Part shown: one piece after another, positions 52,125 through 60,382 of the stretch
Position numbering within the stretch: position 1 is the first letter of the stretch
Layout: each line of letters begins with the position of its first letter
Assembly: GCF_022513585.1 (NCBI RefSeq)
Contig: NZ_JAKWBF010000019.1
Location: 46,770-110,769, forward strand
Direction of reading: 5' to 3'
Source: Gordonia gummivorans
GTDB lineage: Bacteria > Actinomycetota > Actinomycetes > Mycobacteriales > Mycobacteriaceae
Length of the DNA stretch: 64,000 bases
Program-made: the position numbers and the translations under genes
The notes under the pieces: model-generated
The model's database searches: none
What the model saw: the letters and a program-made list of their open reading frames with translations, nothing else
What the model was told of the DNA's origin: nothing

Positions 52125-53486
52125 TCACGAGATGTAGACGGTGGTTCCTTCGGGTGAGGAGGTGTCGCTGATGTACTTGCCGAAGCAGTGGTCGCGGTCG
52201 AAGCCTTGCTGCACGCACCAGGCGGCGGCCGCGGCGCCCGACGCAAAGGTCTGCTCGGTCACCGTGATCCACCAGTTGTTCACGGTGAACACTGGCCATT
52301 CGTTGCTCCAGAGGAGTCGCGTTCCGCCGAAGCGCGCGTTCAGGGCTGCGAACTCGTCGAGGATGTCGGTGTACTGCCACGTCTTACCGTCGGTGAAGAG
52401 GCCTGGCTGTTTGGCGCTGAGTTGGGCATGCCATCGGTTGTTGCCGCTCCCGAGGATCACCGGCCGATCGTGCGTGACCTGCGCCCGAAGGCTCTGCCCC
52501 GATGCCTGTTCCGGGCTCGCACCAGCCGGCACGTAGGTGGCATCGGGTTTTAGGCTGACAGCGGCGTACTCGGTGGCCGACTGAACCTGGGGGACGCTGT
52601 CCATGCCGACAGTATCGACAGTCGTCGTGAGGGCAGACGGCTCGATGGTGTCAGGCAGCGCGTAGAAGCTGCCCGGCGGGAAAGTGAACGTGATCGACCG
52701 TCGCTGGCCGTCCGACGGCGGAATCCCGACGGGCTTGACCGACAGATCGAAGCTCCCTGCAGCCACCAGACCCGTCGGCGAATTCACGACGACCCGCGTC
52801 GCCGAGTTCGACAGCACATCCCCGGTATCGCACGAACTCGACGCCGACGTCGTGACCGCCAGGCCGGCGTCGGTGAGCGCAGTGGATACGACGGTGAGGT
52901 TCGGGGGAGTGCTGCACGTTGTGTACGTGTCCGGCATCGACGGTTGGCCCGCGGCATTGCGGTCCGATTGGTCGTCCTTGGCCCCGCCGCCGAACAGCAG
53001 CCACGCGACGACGGCTACGGCGATCACCAGCACCACGGCTGCGGCGCTCAGGCCGATCAGTGCACCCGACCGAGGCGCGGGTGCCGGCGCGGGTTGCGGC
53101 CAGCCAGTCGGTGGCGACGGATAAGGAGTCGGCTGGGCATAGTGGTATGACGCAGAAGGTGGCATCGCGGGCGGTGGCCGCACAACAGCCTCAGTCCGCT
53201 GATCTTCGACGAAGGGCGCGACGGTGGTCTCTTTCGTGAGCGACACCGTGGAATTGTCGTTGCCGATGACAGTCGACGGATCGACGACCGTGGTCACCTC
53301 GTCTTCGGTGGGCAGATCGTCGGCCGGCAGCGGTACTGGCGTTGTCTGCTCTGGGCGTTCATTCGGTTGAATGACGGTCGATGTCGAGGAGTTCGACGCT
53401 GGGCTCCAGCCCATCCAGTCGAGTGTCAGGCGTGACGGCCTACTCGAATCACCATGCACTGCATTATTGTCCGCATCAGTACCCAT
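52125..53486 (-). CDS. single-pass membrane protein with Pro-rich cytoplasmic part
   Basis: A 453-residue protein. Residues 1-140 are Pro/Thr-rich and probably cytoplasmic. One helix (about 145-167: LIGLSAAAVVLVIAVAVVAW) is followed by an extracellular part of about 280 residues with Cys pairs (YTTCS, SSCDTGD, AWCVQQ and DHCFGK). This topology is common in mycolate actinobacteria with sensor or secretion roles. Family not recognised. It precedes the PH-like gene by 25 bases. Confidence 0.6.
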   Translation of the reverse strand: MGTDADNNAVHGDSSRPSRLTLDWMGWSPASNSSTSTVIQPNERPEQTTPVPLPADDLPTEDEVTTVVDPSTVIGNDNSTVSLTKETTVAPFVEDQRTEAVVRPPPAMPPSASYHYAQPTPYPSPPTGWPQPAPAPAPRSGALIGLSAAAVVLVIAVAVVAWLLFGGGAKDDQSDRNAAGQPSMPDTYTTCSTPPNLTVVSTALTDAGLAVTTSASSSCDTGDVLSNSATRVVVNSPTGLVAAGSFDLSVKPVGIPPSDGQRRSITFTFPPGSFYALPDTIEPSALTTTVDTVGMDSVPQVQSATEYAAVSLKPDATYVPAGASPEQASGQSLRAQVTHDRPVILGSGNNRWHAQLSAKQPGLFTDGKTWQYTDILDEFAALNARFGGTRLLWSNEWPVFTVNNWWITVTEQTFASGAAAAAWCVQQGFDRDHCFGKYISDTSSPEGTTVYIS

Positions 53487-53612
53487 GGCCGTTCCTCGGT
53501 GCGCGCATGGCGGATCCTGCTTGATCGATGTGGCGGACAGATGCAGGGGAGTATGGCAGGCGTACCGCTCGCATGAGCGAGATCTGACACTGATCGATTG
53601 TCTGAATGACAG

Positions 53613-54098
53613 TCAGGTGAAGATCAACCGTCCGATCTCGACGCCTGACTGTTTGATCTGTGGAAGCTCGGATTTCGATCCACGCGCTGCCAGCACGCCA
53701 GTACCGGTGCTATGGAAGAAGACGCCGTTAGAGTGCGCGGTCACGAACAGCGCGATGGCAATCGCGAGCACACCAGGCCGAAGAGAACGGCGAGGACGCC
53801 AAGCATCGCGCTGCTCGAGAAGTAGAAGAACGCGAATGCCAGACACATAAGCCCGTACGAGATGTCGCCGTGGATGTCGCACTGCCACTGGCGATTTGCG
53901 AGACATGGCGGAGCGGGATCTCGTCCTGCAGATAGCCGCTGGGATGACGCCGAACAACTGATTTGGGTAATGGACGACCACCTGTTGGTCGGTGATCGTC
54001 ATCGTGGTCTTCAAGTGGTTGAAGATCACGTGCAGCGTGAACTGCGTCTAAAAGCGGACAGCTTCGCCTTCGCGAGGGCGGCGGGCCGAGCGGGTCAT
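53613..54098 (-). pseudogene. decayed paralogue of the PH-like protein at 51605-52099
   Basis: Reading from ATG 54098 gives MTRSARRPREGEAVRF and then an in-frame TAG (54048-54050). The sequence continues TQFTLHVIFNHLKTTMTITD, close to the intact copy (MILTHLKTTVTITD). After GVIP the frame shifts to one giving SGYLQDEIPLRHVSQIASGS, and a further shift gives DISYGLMCLAFAFFYFSSS. The end (AHSNGVFFHSTG, then VEIGRLIFT) again matches. One nonsense codon and at least three frame changes make it a pseudogene. Confidence 0.85.
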
Positions 54099-54240
54099 CG
54101 ACTGGCTCTTTCTCGAGTAGTGGAACGCGAAATGCTAAGGCACCCCGAAACGGTATCGTCGTGACACGTGCGCCTGGAGTTCTTGGGGGATGAGAAGCAA
54201 TGCAAAGCGAAAGTCCTTAGTTGTTCCCACAGCAACGATC

Positions 54241-54980
54241 TGTCAATGGCCATGTTGAGGTCCCCGCTGGTGGCCAGGTGAAAGTCCCCGCCCTGTGCGG
54301 TTTGGTTTAGTGGTTGGGGGCTCCGTTCGGTGGGTCATGCGGTAGGAATCACCGTCGGTGATGACGGTGGTGGCGTGGTGTAGGAGCCGGTCGAGGATGC
54401 TGACCGCGGTGGTGTGTTCGGGTAGGAACCGGCCCCATTTCTCGAAGGGCCAGTGGGAGGCGATGGCCAGGGAGCGGCGTTCGTAGGCGCCGGCGACGAG
54501 CCGGAACAACAGCTGGGTTCCGGTGTCGTCCAGCGGTGCGAATCCCATTTCATCGACGATGATGAGGTCCTGGCGGAGCAGGGTGTCGATGATTTTGCCG
54601 ACGGTGTTGTCGGCCATGCCGCGATACAGGGTTTCGACGAGGTCGACGGCGGTGAAGTAGCGCACTTTGTGTCCGGCGTGCACCGAGGCGATCCCGAGTC
54701 CGATCAGGGTGTGGCTTTGCCGGTGCCGGCGGGCCCGATGATCGCCAGGTTATGTTGGGCGCGTACCCATTCCAATGATTCCAGGTAGGCGAAGGTGTTC
54801 GCCGGTATCGATGAGGCGGCCACATCGAAAGACTCCAACGTTTTGGTGACGGGGAACCCGGCGGCTTTGAGGCGGTTGCGGATGTTGGAGGCGTCTCGGG
54901 CGGCGATCTCGGCCTCCACCAGGGTGCGTAGCAGTTCTTCGGGGGTCCAGCGTTGGGTTTTCGCGGGTGCGTGGCCGGTC
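54241..54980 (-). mobile_element. IS21-family remnant (IstB end only)
   Basis: It starts at TGTCAATGGCCATGTTGAGG (54241), which looks like an IS21 end, followed by short repeated GTCCCCGC segments (54270-54300), typical of multiple transposase-binding repeats. It contains only istB; istA and the other end are missing. It breaks off near 54970-54990, where a sugar-transferase fragment begins. The right boundary is an estimate. Confidence 0.65.
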
Positions 54981-55009
54981 GCCTTCGGGCTTCTCGGCGC
55001 CGCGATCAC
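54243..55009 (-). pseudogene. istB: frameshifted istB transposition ATPase
   Basis: The N-terminal open frame (up to 54704) ends in NLAIIGPAGTGK, the Walker A region. The second frame (from 54683) continues with VRYFTAVDLVETLYRG and the Walker B LIIVDEMGF, then LASxW-type IASHWPFEKWG and a final DGDSYRM. The frame changes at GGCAAAGCCAC; one more A gives GKSH, so a single base is missing at 54716-54718 (TTT on the plus strand). The open frame's first residues may belong to flanking sequence. Confidence 0.8.
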
Positions 55010-55524
55010 GGCACTCGTTCTCGAACTGGCCGGCTTCTATCGACCCCGGCTGACTCTCTCGGCTCTCGACGACATGCCGCGGCTGGCCGGGTGGTCGTTG
55101 ATCACGTCGGGGGTGTTGTTCGCCATCGGCCGTCAGGGCGTCAGCCATGAAAAGGTCGCGCTCTACGCGACGATCGTGTTCGGCGCCTTGCTGGTGGTTC
55201 GGGTTGCGTACTACGCGATGGTTCGCCGTCGGCGACGGGCGTCGTCGCACAATCGGCTTCGTGCTGCCATCGTCGGTGGCGGCGTGGTTGCGGTCGAGTT
55301 GATCGAGAGCACTCTGGAGCAGCCCGAGCTCGGAGTGGACGTGGTATTGGCGGTCAGCGACGACCCGATGCCGGAATTGTCCGGTACTGGTGTGCCGATC
55401 GAGTCGGGTGTCACCGAGATCCGAAAGTTGGCCATTGCCAACGATCTCGATGCGGTGATCGTCTCGTTCAGCTGCTTCCCGGACTCGCGGCTGGTGGGAC
55501 CATTACGTGAGTGCGACGAACTGG
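54980..55524 (+). pseudogene. polyprenyl-phosphate sugar transferase, 5' fragment (N-terminus lost)
   Basis: In frame from about 54980 the translation is an incomplete N-terminal half of a WcaJ/CpsE-type priming enzyme: hydrophobic ALVLELAGFYRPRL, GWSLITSGVLFAIGRQG and IVFGALLVVRVAYYAMV helices, then the CoA-binding-like domain (AAIVGGGVVAVELIES). The true start and first helix are missing at the IS21 remnant. The frame stops being the same gene at 55524, where the IS element begins. Joining its end to 57182 gives the uninterrupted reading LVGPLRECDELDCEIFL. Confidence 0.85.
55504..55524. repeat. left target-site duplication of the IS1634-like element
   Basis: The 21 bases at 55504-55524 (starting TACGTGAGTGCG) are identical to 57161-57181. 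They bracket the element exactly and arise from staggered insertion. Confidence 0.9.
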
Positions 55525-57160
55525 ACCTGACTTTTATCACCGAATCGGACATTGGTGGTCGGGATTGCGCTGACCTGCGGCGACGGCTTGGCGTGGGCTG
55601 GGATTTGCGCACTAATTCGGCGTTCGTAGGCTACGGGTGTGGCGTATGTGCGGACGGTGAAGACGGCGTCGGGAGCGACGGCGGTCCAGATCGTGCATTC
55701 CTCGCGACGTGGGTCACGCTCGATTGAGCATCTGGGGTCGGCGCACGACAAGGCTGCGATCGAGGCGTTGAAAGCTGTTGCGGCTCAGCGCATCCTTGGC
55801 GATCAGGGCGAGCTGGATCTGGGATTCGGGGCGGCCGGGGTGTCGGGTGGGCCGTTGCCGATCACGTCGTCGAAGATGGCGCACCTGTGCGAGGCGCTGT
55901 CGGGGGTGTATCGCGAACTCGGTTTCGCCCGCGCTACCGGCGGTGACCAGGTGTTTGAGGAGTTGGTGATCGCCCGCATCCTGGAGCCGACCAGCAAGCT
56001 CGACTCGCTGCGGGTGCTTGCCGAGGCCGGGCTGGCGCCGATGTCGTATCCCACGCTCAACCGGCGGCTGCCGATGTTTGCTGAGCCGGTGTGGCGGCAG
56101 AAACTGGCTGCGGCGTGCGCGGCGTATGCCGGCCTCGACTCGGCCACCCTGGTGCTCTACGACGTGACGACGCTCTACTTCGAGACCGACAAGGCCGACG
56201 GCTTCCGCGAGCCCGGATTCTCCAAAGAGCGCCGCCTTGAACCACAGATCACTGTCGGGTTGTTGACCGATGCGTCCGGGTTTCCGCTGATGGTGGAGGC
56301 TTTCGAGGGCAACAAAGCCGAAACGCTGACACTGATGCCGACGTTGCGGGCGTTCATGACCGCCCACCAGCTCACCAACGTGACTGTCGTCGCTGATGCC
56401 GGCATGATCTCCGCGGACAACAAGACAGCGATCGAAGACGCCGGCCTGTCGTTCATCCTCGGTGAGAAGATCCCGACCGTGCCGTACGTAATCAGTAAGT
56501 GGCACAACAATAATCCCGGTCGTGAGATCCCTGACGGGCTGGTTTTGACCCAGCCGTGGCCGGCAACCTCCAAGACCCGCCACCGGCGTAATCAGGTGGT
56601 CTACTACCAGTACAAGGCCGACCGGGCGCGGCGGTCACTGCGCGGTATCGACGAGCAGATCGCCAAGGCGCAGAAGGCGGTCGAGGGCAAGATCCCGGTC
56701 AAACGCAACCGGTTCGTCACGCTCAAGGGTGCGGCCAAGAGCGTGAACCGCGACTTGGAGACCAAAGCCCGCACCCTGGCCGGGTGGAAGGCGTATGCCA
56801 CCAATATCGATTCGCCCACAGTCGATTTCGTGATCGGCACCTACCACGAGCTGTGGCGGATCGAGAAGAGTTTCCGGATGTCGAAATCCGACCTGGCCGC
56901 GCGCCCGATCTTCCACCGCAAAGAGGACTCGATCCGCGCGCACCTCGCAGTGGTATTCGCTGCCCTCGCCGTCACCCGCATCATCGAAGCCCGCACCGGC
57001 TGGTCGATCAAGAAGTTCGTCACCACAGCCCGCCGCTACCGCACCATCACCGTCCAAGCCGGCGAGCACACCATCACCGCCGCCGACCCCATCCCCGACG
57101 ACCTCAACGAAGCACTCCGAGCCATCCGCGAACCTGCGCACTAATTGATAAAAGTCAGGT
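55525..57160 (+). mobile_element. IS1634/IS1549-like insertion sequence, complete
   Basis: 1636 bases with perfect 15-base terminal inverted repeats, ACCTGACTTTTATCA (55525-55539) and TGATAAAAGTCAGGT (57146-57160), a single transposase gene and a 21-base target duplication. The IS1549/IS1634 group is known for long and variable target duplications, which fits. It sits inside a sugar-transferase gene. Both ends and the transposase are intact, so it may be active. Confidence 0.88.
55639..57144 (+). CDS. IS1634-family DDE transposase
   Basis: A 501-residue transposase. DDE-region motifs: LVLYDVTTLYFETD (first Asp), VVADAGMISADNKTAI (second Asp), and YHELWRIEKSFRMSKSDLAA (Glu) with a later HLAVVFAALAVTRIIE. 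The stop lies two bases before the right inverted repeat, as normal in compact elements. The open frame is complete, so function is likely retained. Confidence 0.9.
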   Translation: MAYVRTVKTASGATAVQIVHSSRRGSRSIEHLGSAHDKAAIEALKAVAAQRILGDQGELDLGFGAAGVSGGPLPITSSKMAHLCEALSGVYRELGFARATGGDQVFEELVIARILEPTSKLDSLRVLAEAGLAPMSYPTLNRRLPMFAEPVWRQKLAAACAAYAGLDSATLVLYDVTTLYFETDKADGFREPGFSKERRLEPQITVGLLTDASGFPLMVEAFEGNKAETLTLMPTLRAFMTAHQLTNVTVVADAGMISADNKTAIEDAGLSFILGEKIPTVPYVISKWHNNNPGREIPDGLVLTQPWPATSKTRHRRNQVVYYQYKADRARRSLRGIDEQIAKAQKAVEGKIPVKRNRFVTLKGAAKSVNRDLETKARTLAGWKAYATNIDSPTVDFVIGTYHELWRIEKSFRMSKSDLAARPIFHRKEDSIRAHLAVVFAALAVTRIIEARTGWSIKKFVTTARRYRTITVQAGEHTITAADPIPDDLNEALRAIREPAH

Positions 57161-57181
57161 TACGTGAGTGCGACGAACTGG
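57161..57181. repeat. right target-site duplication of the IS1634-like element
   Basis: Identical to 55504-55524; the interrupted gene resumes at 57182. Confidence 0.9.
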
Positions 57182-57876
57182 ACTGCGAGATATTCCTTGT
57201 GCCTAGGCTTTTCGAGATGGTCTCGCTGTCGTGGGAGATGGATCGAATCCACACGATTCCCCTGATCCGGATGCGTCGAGACGCACTGCGCACCTGGTCG
57301 TGGAAGGTGAAGCGCATCTTCGACGTCGTGGTGGTGGCCACCGCCCTGTTCTTGCTGAGCCCGGTCTTCGCGGCGACCGCTCTCGCCGTCTACCTCAGCG
57401 ATCCGGACGCCCCGATCATCTTTCGTCAGAAGCGAATCGGCCGCGGTGGCCGACTGTTCGACGTCCTCAAGTTCCGGTCGATGCGACCCATCGAAGCCGG
57501 TGTTTCCGATGCGGAATGGCAACCCAGCGAGGCCGATCGGATCGGGCGCGTCGGGCGAATCATCCGTAAGACCTCGCTCGACGAGCTGCCGCAACTGTGG
57601 AATGTGTTGCGCGGGGACATGTCGCTCGTCGGGCCACGCCCCGAGCGGCCGCACTTCGTCGAACAGTTCGAGACGTCCGTACCGAGCTATCGCGACCGGC
57701 ACCGGGTTGGTGTCGGACTCACCGGTTGGGCGGCCATTCACGGGCTCCGCGGCGACACCAGCATCGAAGACCGTGCGCTCTACGACAACTTCTACATCGA
57801 GAACTGGAGTGTGTGGCTCGACGTCAAGATCCTGATCCGAACAGTCGGATCAGTGTTGCGCGGCACCGGCAGTTGA
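57161..57876 (+). pseudogene. polyprenyl-phosphate sugar transferase, 3' fragment
   Basis: The C-terminal half of the priming sugar transferase, open to a normal stop at 57876: one helix (VVVVATALFLLSPVFAATAL), IIFRQKRIGRGGRLFDVLKF, RSMRP, TSLDELPQLWNVLRGDMSLV and GPRPERPHFVEQ, all landmarks of the bacterial sugar-transferase domain. With the 5' fragment it forms the gene before IS insertion. An internal start could still yield a shortened catalytic protein, but function is doubtful. Confidence 0.85.
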
Positions 57877-57912
57877 GCCTCGGTTGCACCCGCCTGCAGG
57901 GGTTGGTCGGTT

Positions 57913-59112
57913 ATGATCCGCCGCATGACGGCAACGGTCGGGAACAGCGACGACATCGTGCTGTCGGTCGCGATCGATCCGATGCGTTGCGCGGTGACGG
58001 CCTACGGCCGAGAAGCGGTGGTCTTTGCGGCCGGCCAGGTCATCGACCGGATCTATCGAGGGTTCGGAGTCGAAGCCGAGTTCGTGCGTCGTTCATCGCT
58101 GGAGTGCCAGATTCGAATCGGCGGCCATCCCGACAGAGCCGAATTCATTAGGAAGGCAAATGGAATCCTCGGCGCGCACGTGGTCGAGACCCGCGAACAC
58201 ACCTACTTCATCGAGACGTGCATCGGTGTGGCGATCGGTGCCGATTTGCCTTCGGGGCCGACGGCGGACAACCTCGTCGAGTACGCCGACGCCGCGTTGT
58301 GTTCGGCGCTCAGTCGCCGGTTCATCGTGGCGTATGCGGGGCCGACGGTCGCCGAGTCGGTGCGCGGCGATGTCGACCTGGCCTGCCGAATGAAACTCTC
58401 GGACGACGAGGACTTCTTCGTGGTCTACCAGCCGCTGGTGGATCTGCCGGATCGACGTGTCCTGGGCTATGAATCCTTGCTGCGGTGGCGAACTCCCGAG
58501 GGAATCGTGTCGCCGGATGTGTTCATGACCGTCGCCGAGAGCACGTCGATGATCGTGCCACTTGGGCGGCGCTCGATTCGTGAGGCGGTGAGTGCGCTCG
58601 CGACCGACATCACCCCGCGGCACGGTCCGGACGCGTTCATCAGTATCAACTTGTCGACCCAGCAGCTCTACGACCAAGGCATCGCCGACTACGTCGTCGG
58701 ACTCGTCGACGAGTTCGGTGTTCGCGCGCAACAGATTTGGATCGAGATTCGCGAGAACGAGGTCATCAACCTCGATTCGATCGCGGCAGATGCGATCGAG
58801 CAGTTGCACTTGGCGGGATGTCGCATCTGTGTCGACGATCTCGGTTCGGGCTTCTCGGCGTTGAGTTACCTGCGCGATCTGCCGGTGGACGTGCTCAAGG
58901 TCGACCGGTCGCTGATCGCCCGTCTCGTCGATGACGGGGGCATCAATCGCTCTGTGGTGCAGGCGATTTGCGACATGGCACGGGCCGCGGGAATCCAGAC
59001 CGTGGCCGAAGGTGTCGAGGACGCGGCCCTGCTGCCCGAATTGGCGTCACTCGGGTTCGACGTCGGGCAGGGCTTTTTGTTCGGCCGTCCGGCGGACTCG
59101 CCGTCGGCGTGA
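57913..59112 (+). CDS. EAL-domain protein with degenerate GGDEF region
   Basis: A 399-residue protein without membrane helices. Residues 1-145 look like a GGDEF domain with the signature lost. Residues 160-395 are an EAL domain with the expected residues: YESLLRW (E), SINLSTQQL (N), IEIREN (E), VDDLGSGFSAL (DD), LKVDRSLI (K), AEGVED (E) and QGFLFGRP. It should break down cyclic di-GMP, or act as a sensor. ATG 57913 or 57925 may be the start. It lies directly downstream of the broken sugar-transferase gene. Confidence 0.85.
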   Translation: MIRRMTATVGNSDDIVLSVAIDPMRCAVTAYGREAVVFAAGQVIDRIYRGFGVEAEFVRRSSLECQIRIGGHPDRAEFIRKANGILGAHVVETREHTYFIETCIGVAIGADLPSGPTADNLVEYADAALCSALSRRFIVAYAGPTVAESVRGDVDLACRMKLSDDEDFFVVYQPLVDLPDRRVLGYESLLRWRTPEGIVSPDVFMTVAESTSMIVPLGRRSIREAVSALATDITPRHGPDAFISINLSTQQLYDQGIADYVVGLVDEFGVRAQQIWIEIRENEVINLDSIAADAIEQLHLAGCRICVDDLGSGFSALSYLRDLPVDVLKVDRSLIARLVDDGGINRSVVQAICDMARAAGIQTVAEGVEDAALLPELASLGFDVGQGFLFGRPADSPSA

Positions 59113-59119
59113 GTTCTCG

Positions 59120-60079
59120 TCAGTAGTAGTACGGGAATGCATCCCAGTCGGGAGATCGTTTCTGCAGGAACGCATCTCGTCCCTCGACGGCCTCGTCGGT
59201 CATGTACGCCAATCGGGTCGCCTCGCCCGCGAAGACCTGTTGGCCCATCAGTCCGTCGTCGGTGAGGTTGAAGGCGAACTTCAACATGCGTTGTGCGGTA
59301 GGGGATTTCCCGTTGATCTTGCGTCCCCATTCGATCGCGGTCTGCTCGAGGTCGGCGTGGTCGACGACGCGGTTGACCGCGCCCATGCGGTGCATGGTCT
59401 CGGCGTCGTAGGCCTCGCCGAGGAAGAAGATCTCGCGCGCGAACTTCTGGCCGACCTGCTTGGCGAGGTAGGCGCTGCCGTATCCGGCGTCGAAGGAGCC
59501 GACATCGGCGTCGGTCTGCTTGAAGCGGGCGTGCTCGCGCGAGGCGAGGGTGAGGTCGCAGACGACGTGCAAGGAGTGTCCGCCGCCGGCGGCCCAGCCG
59601 TTGACGACGGCGATGACGACCTTGGGCATGGTGCGGATCAGGCGCTGGACCTCGAGGATGTGCAGGCGTCCGCCCTCGGCTTTGACGCGGGCCTCGTCGA
59701 CGGTGTCGGCGGTTGCCGCGGCGACGTCGTCGTCGTGGGTGGTCGAGTACTGGTAGCCGGATCGTCCGCGGATGCGTTGGTCGCCGCCGCTGCAGAATGC
59801 CCAGCCGCCGTCTTTGGGGCTGGGGCCGTTGCCGGTGAGGAGGATGGTGCCGACGTCGGGGGAGCGGCGCGCGTGGTCGAAGGTGCGGTACAGCTCGTCG
59901 ACGGTGTGCGGGCGGAACGCGTTGCGGACCTCCGGGCGGTCGAAGGCGATGCGGACGATGCCGTTCGCCCGACCCTCGCCGACGTGGCGGTGATAGGTGA
60001 TGTCGGTGAGGTCGGCGAAACCGGGGACCACCGCCCACTGGGTTGCGTCGAACGGGTTCGGGCTGGTCGCGTCGGTCAT
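59120..60079 (-). CDS. menB: 1,4-dihydroxy-2-naphthoyl-CoA synthase
   Basis: A 319-residue crotonase-family enzyme: IAFDRPEVRNAFRPHTVDEL, the oxyanion region in WAFCSGGDQRIRGRSGYQY, VNGWAAGGGHSLHVVCDLTL and DADVGSFDAGYGSAYLAKQV, then the C-terminal TRLAYMTDEAVEGRDAFLQK. It makes DHNA-CoA from OSB-CoA in menaquinone synthesis. Length and motifs are typical of actinobacterial MenB. It is convergent with the EAL gene and divergent from the small membrane gene and thioesterase. Confidence 0.95.
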   Translation of the reverse strand: MTDATSPNPFDATQWAVVPGFADLTDITYHRHVGEGRANGIVRIAFDRPEVRNAFRPHTVDELYRTFDHARRSPDVGTILLTGNGPSPKDGGWAFCSGGDQRIRGRSGYQYSTTHDDDVAAATADTVDEARVKAEGGRLHILEVQRLIRTMPKVVIAVVNGWAAGGGHSLHVVCDLTLASREHARFKQTDADVGSFDAGYGSAYLAKQVGQKFAREIFFLGEAYDAETMHRMGAVNRVVDHADLEQTAIEWGRKINGKSPTAQRMLKFAFNLTDDGLMGQQVFAGEATRLAYMTDEAVEGRDAFLQKRSPDWDAFPYYY

Positions 60080-60175
60080 GAACTCACCCTAATGCTCCAG
60101 TATCGGGCGCGGAAAACCGCAGGTGAAGCCGTCAATCCTTTGTTCGGACGACTTCTTTCTGGCACCCTGGACTAC

Positions 60176-60382
60176 GTGAGTACCTGGGCGATCGTGCTGG
60201 TCGTGGTGGCGGCGTGGATCGTCGTCTCCATCGTGGTGGCGCTCGTCGTCGCCCGGGCCATCAAGATTCGCGACGAGAAGGAGCGCGGCAGCGAGCTTTG
60301 TGCCGGACTACGTGCCCGACGACGCGCCTTCGCGCGGCCCCGGAACGGACGGCTGAGCGCCTCTTATACGGTTGAGCGGTGA
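60176..60382 (+). CDS. small single-pass membrane protein
   Basis: A 68-residue protein with one helix (IVLVVVAAWIVVSIVVALVV) and a basic tail (RRRAFARPRNGR). GTG 60176 follows a short leader. Its stop overlaps the start of the thioesterase gene (60379), suggesting coupling. Not a known family. Confidence 0.55.
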   Translation: MSTWAIVLVVVAAWIVVSIVVALVVARAIKIRDEKERGSELCAGLRARRRAFARPRNGRLSASYTVER

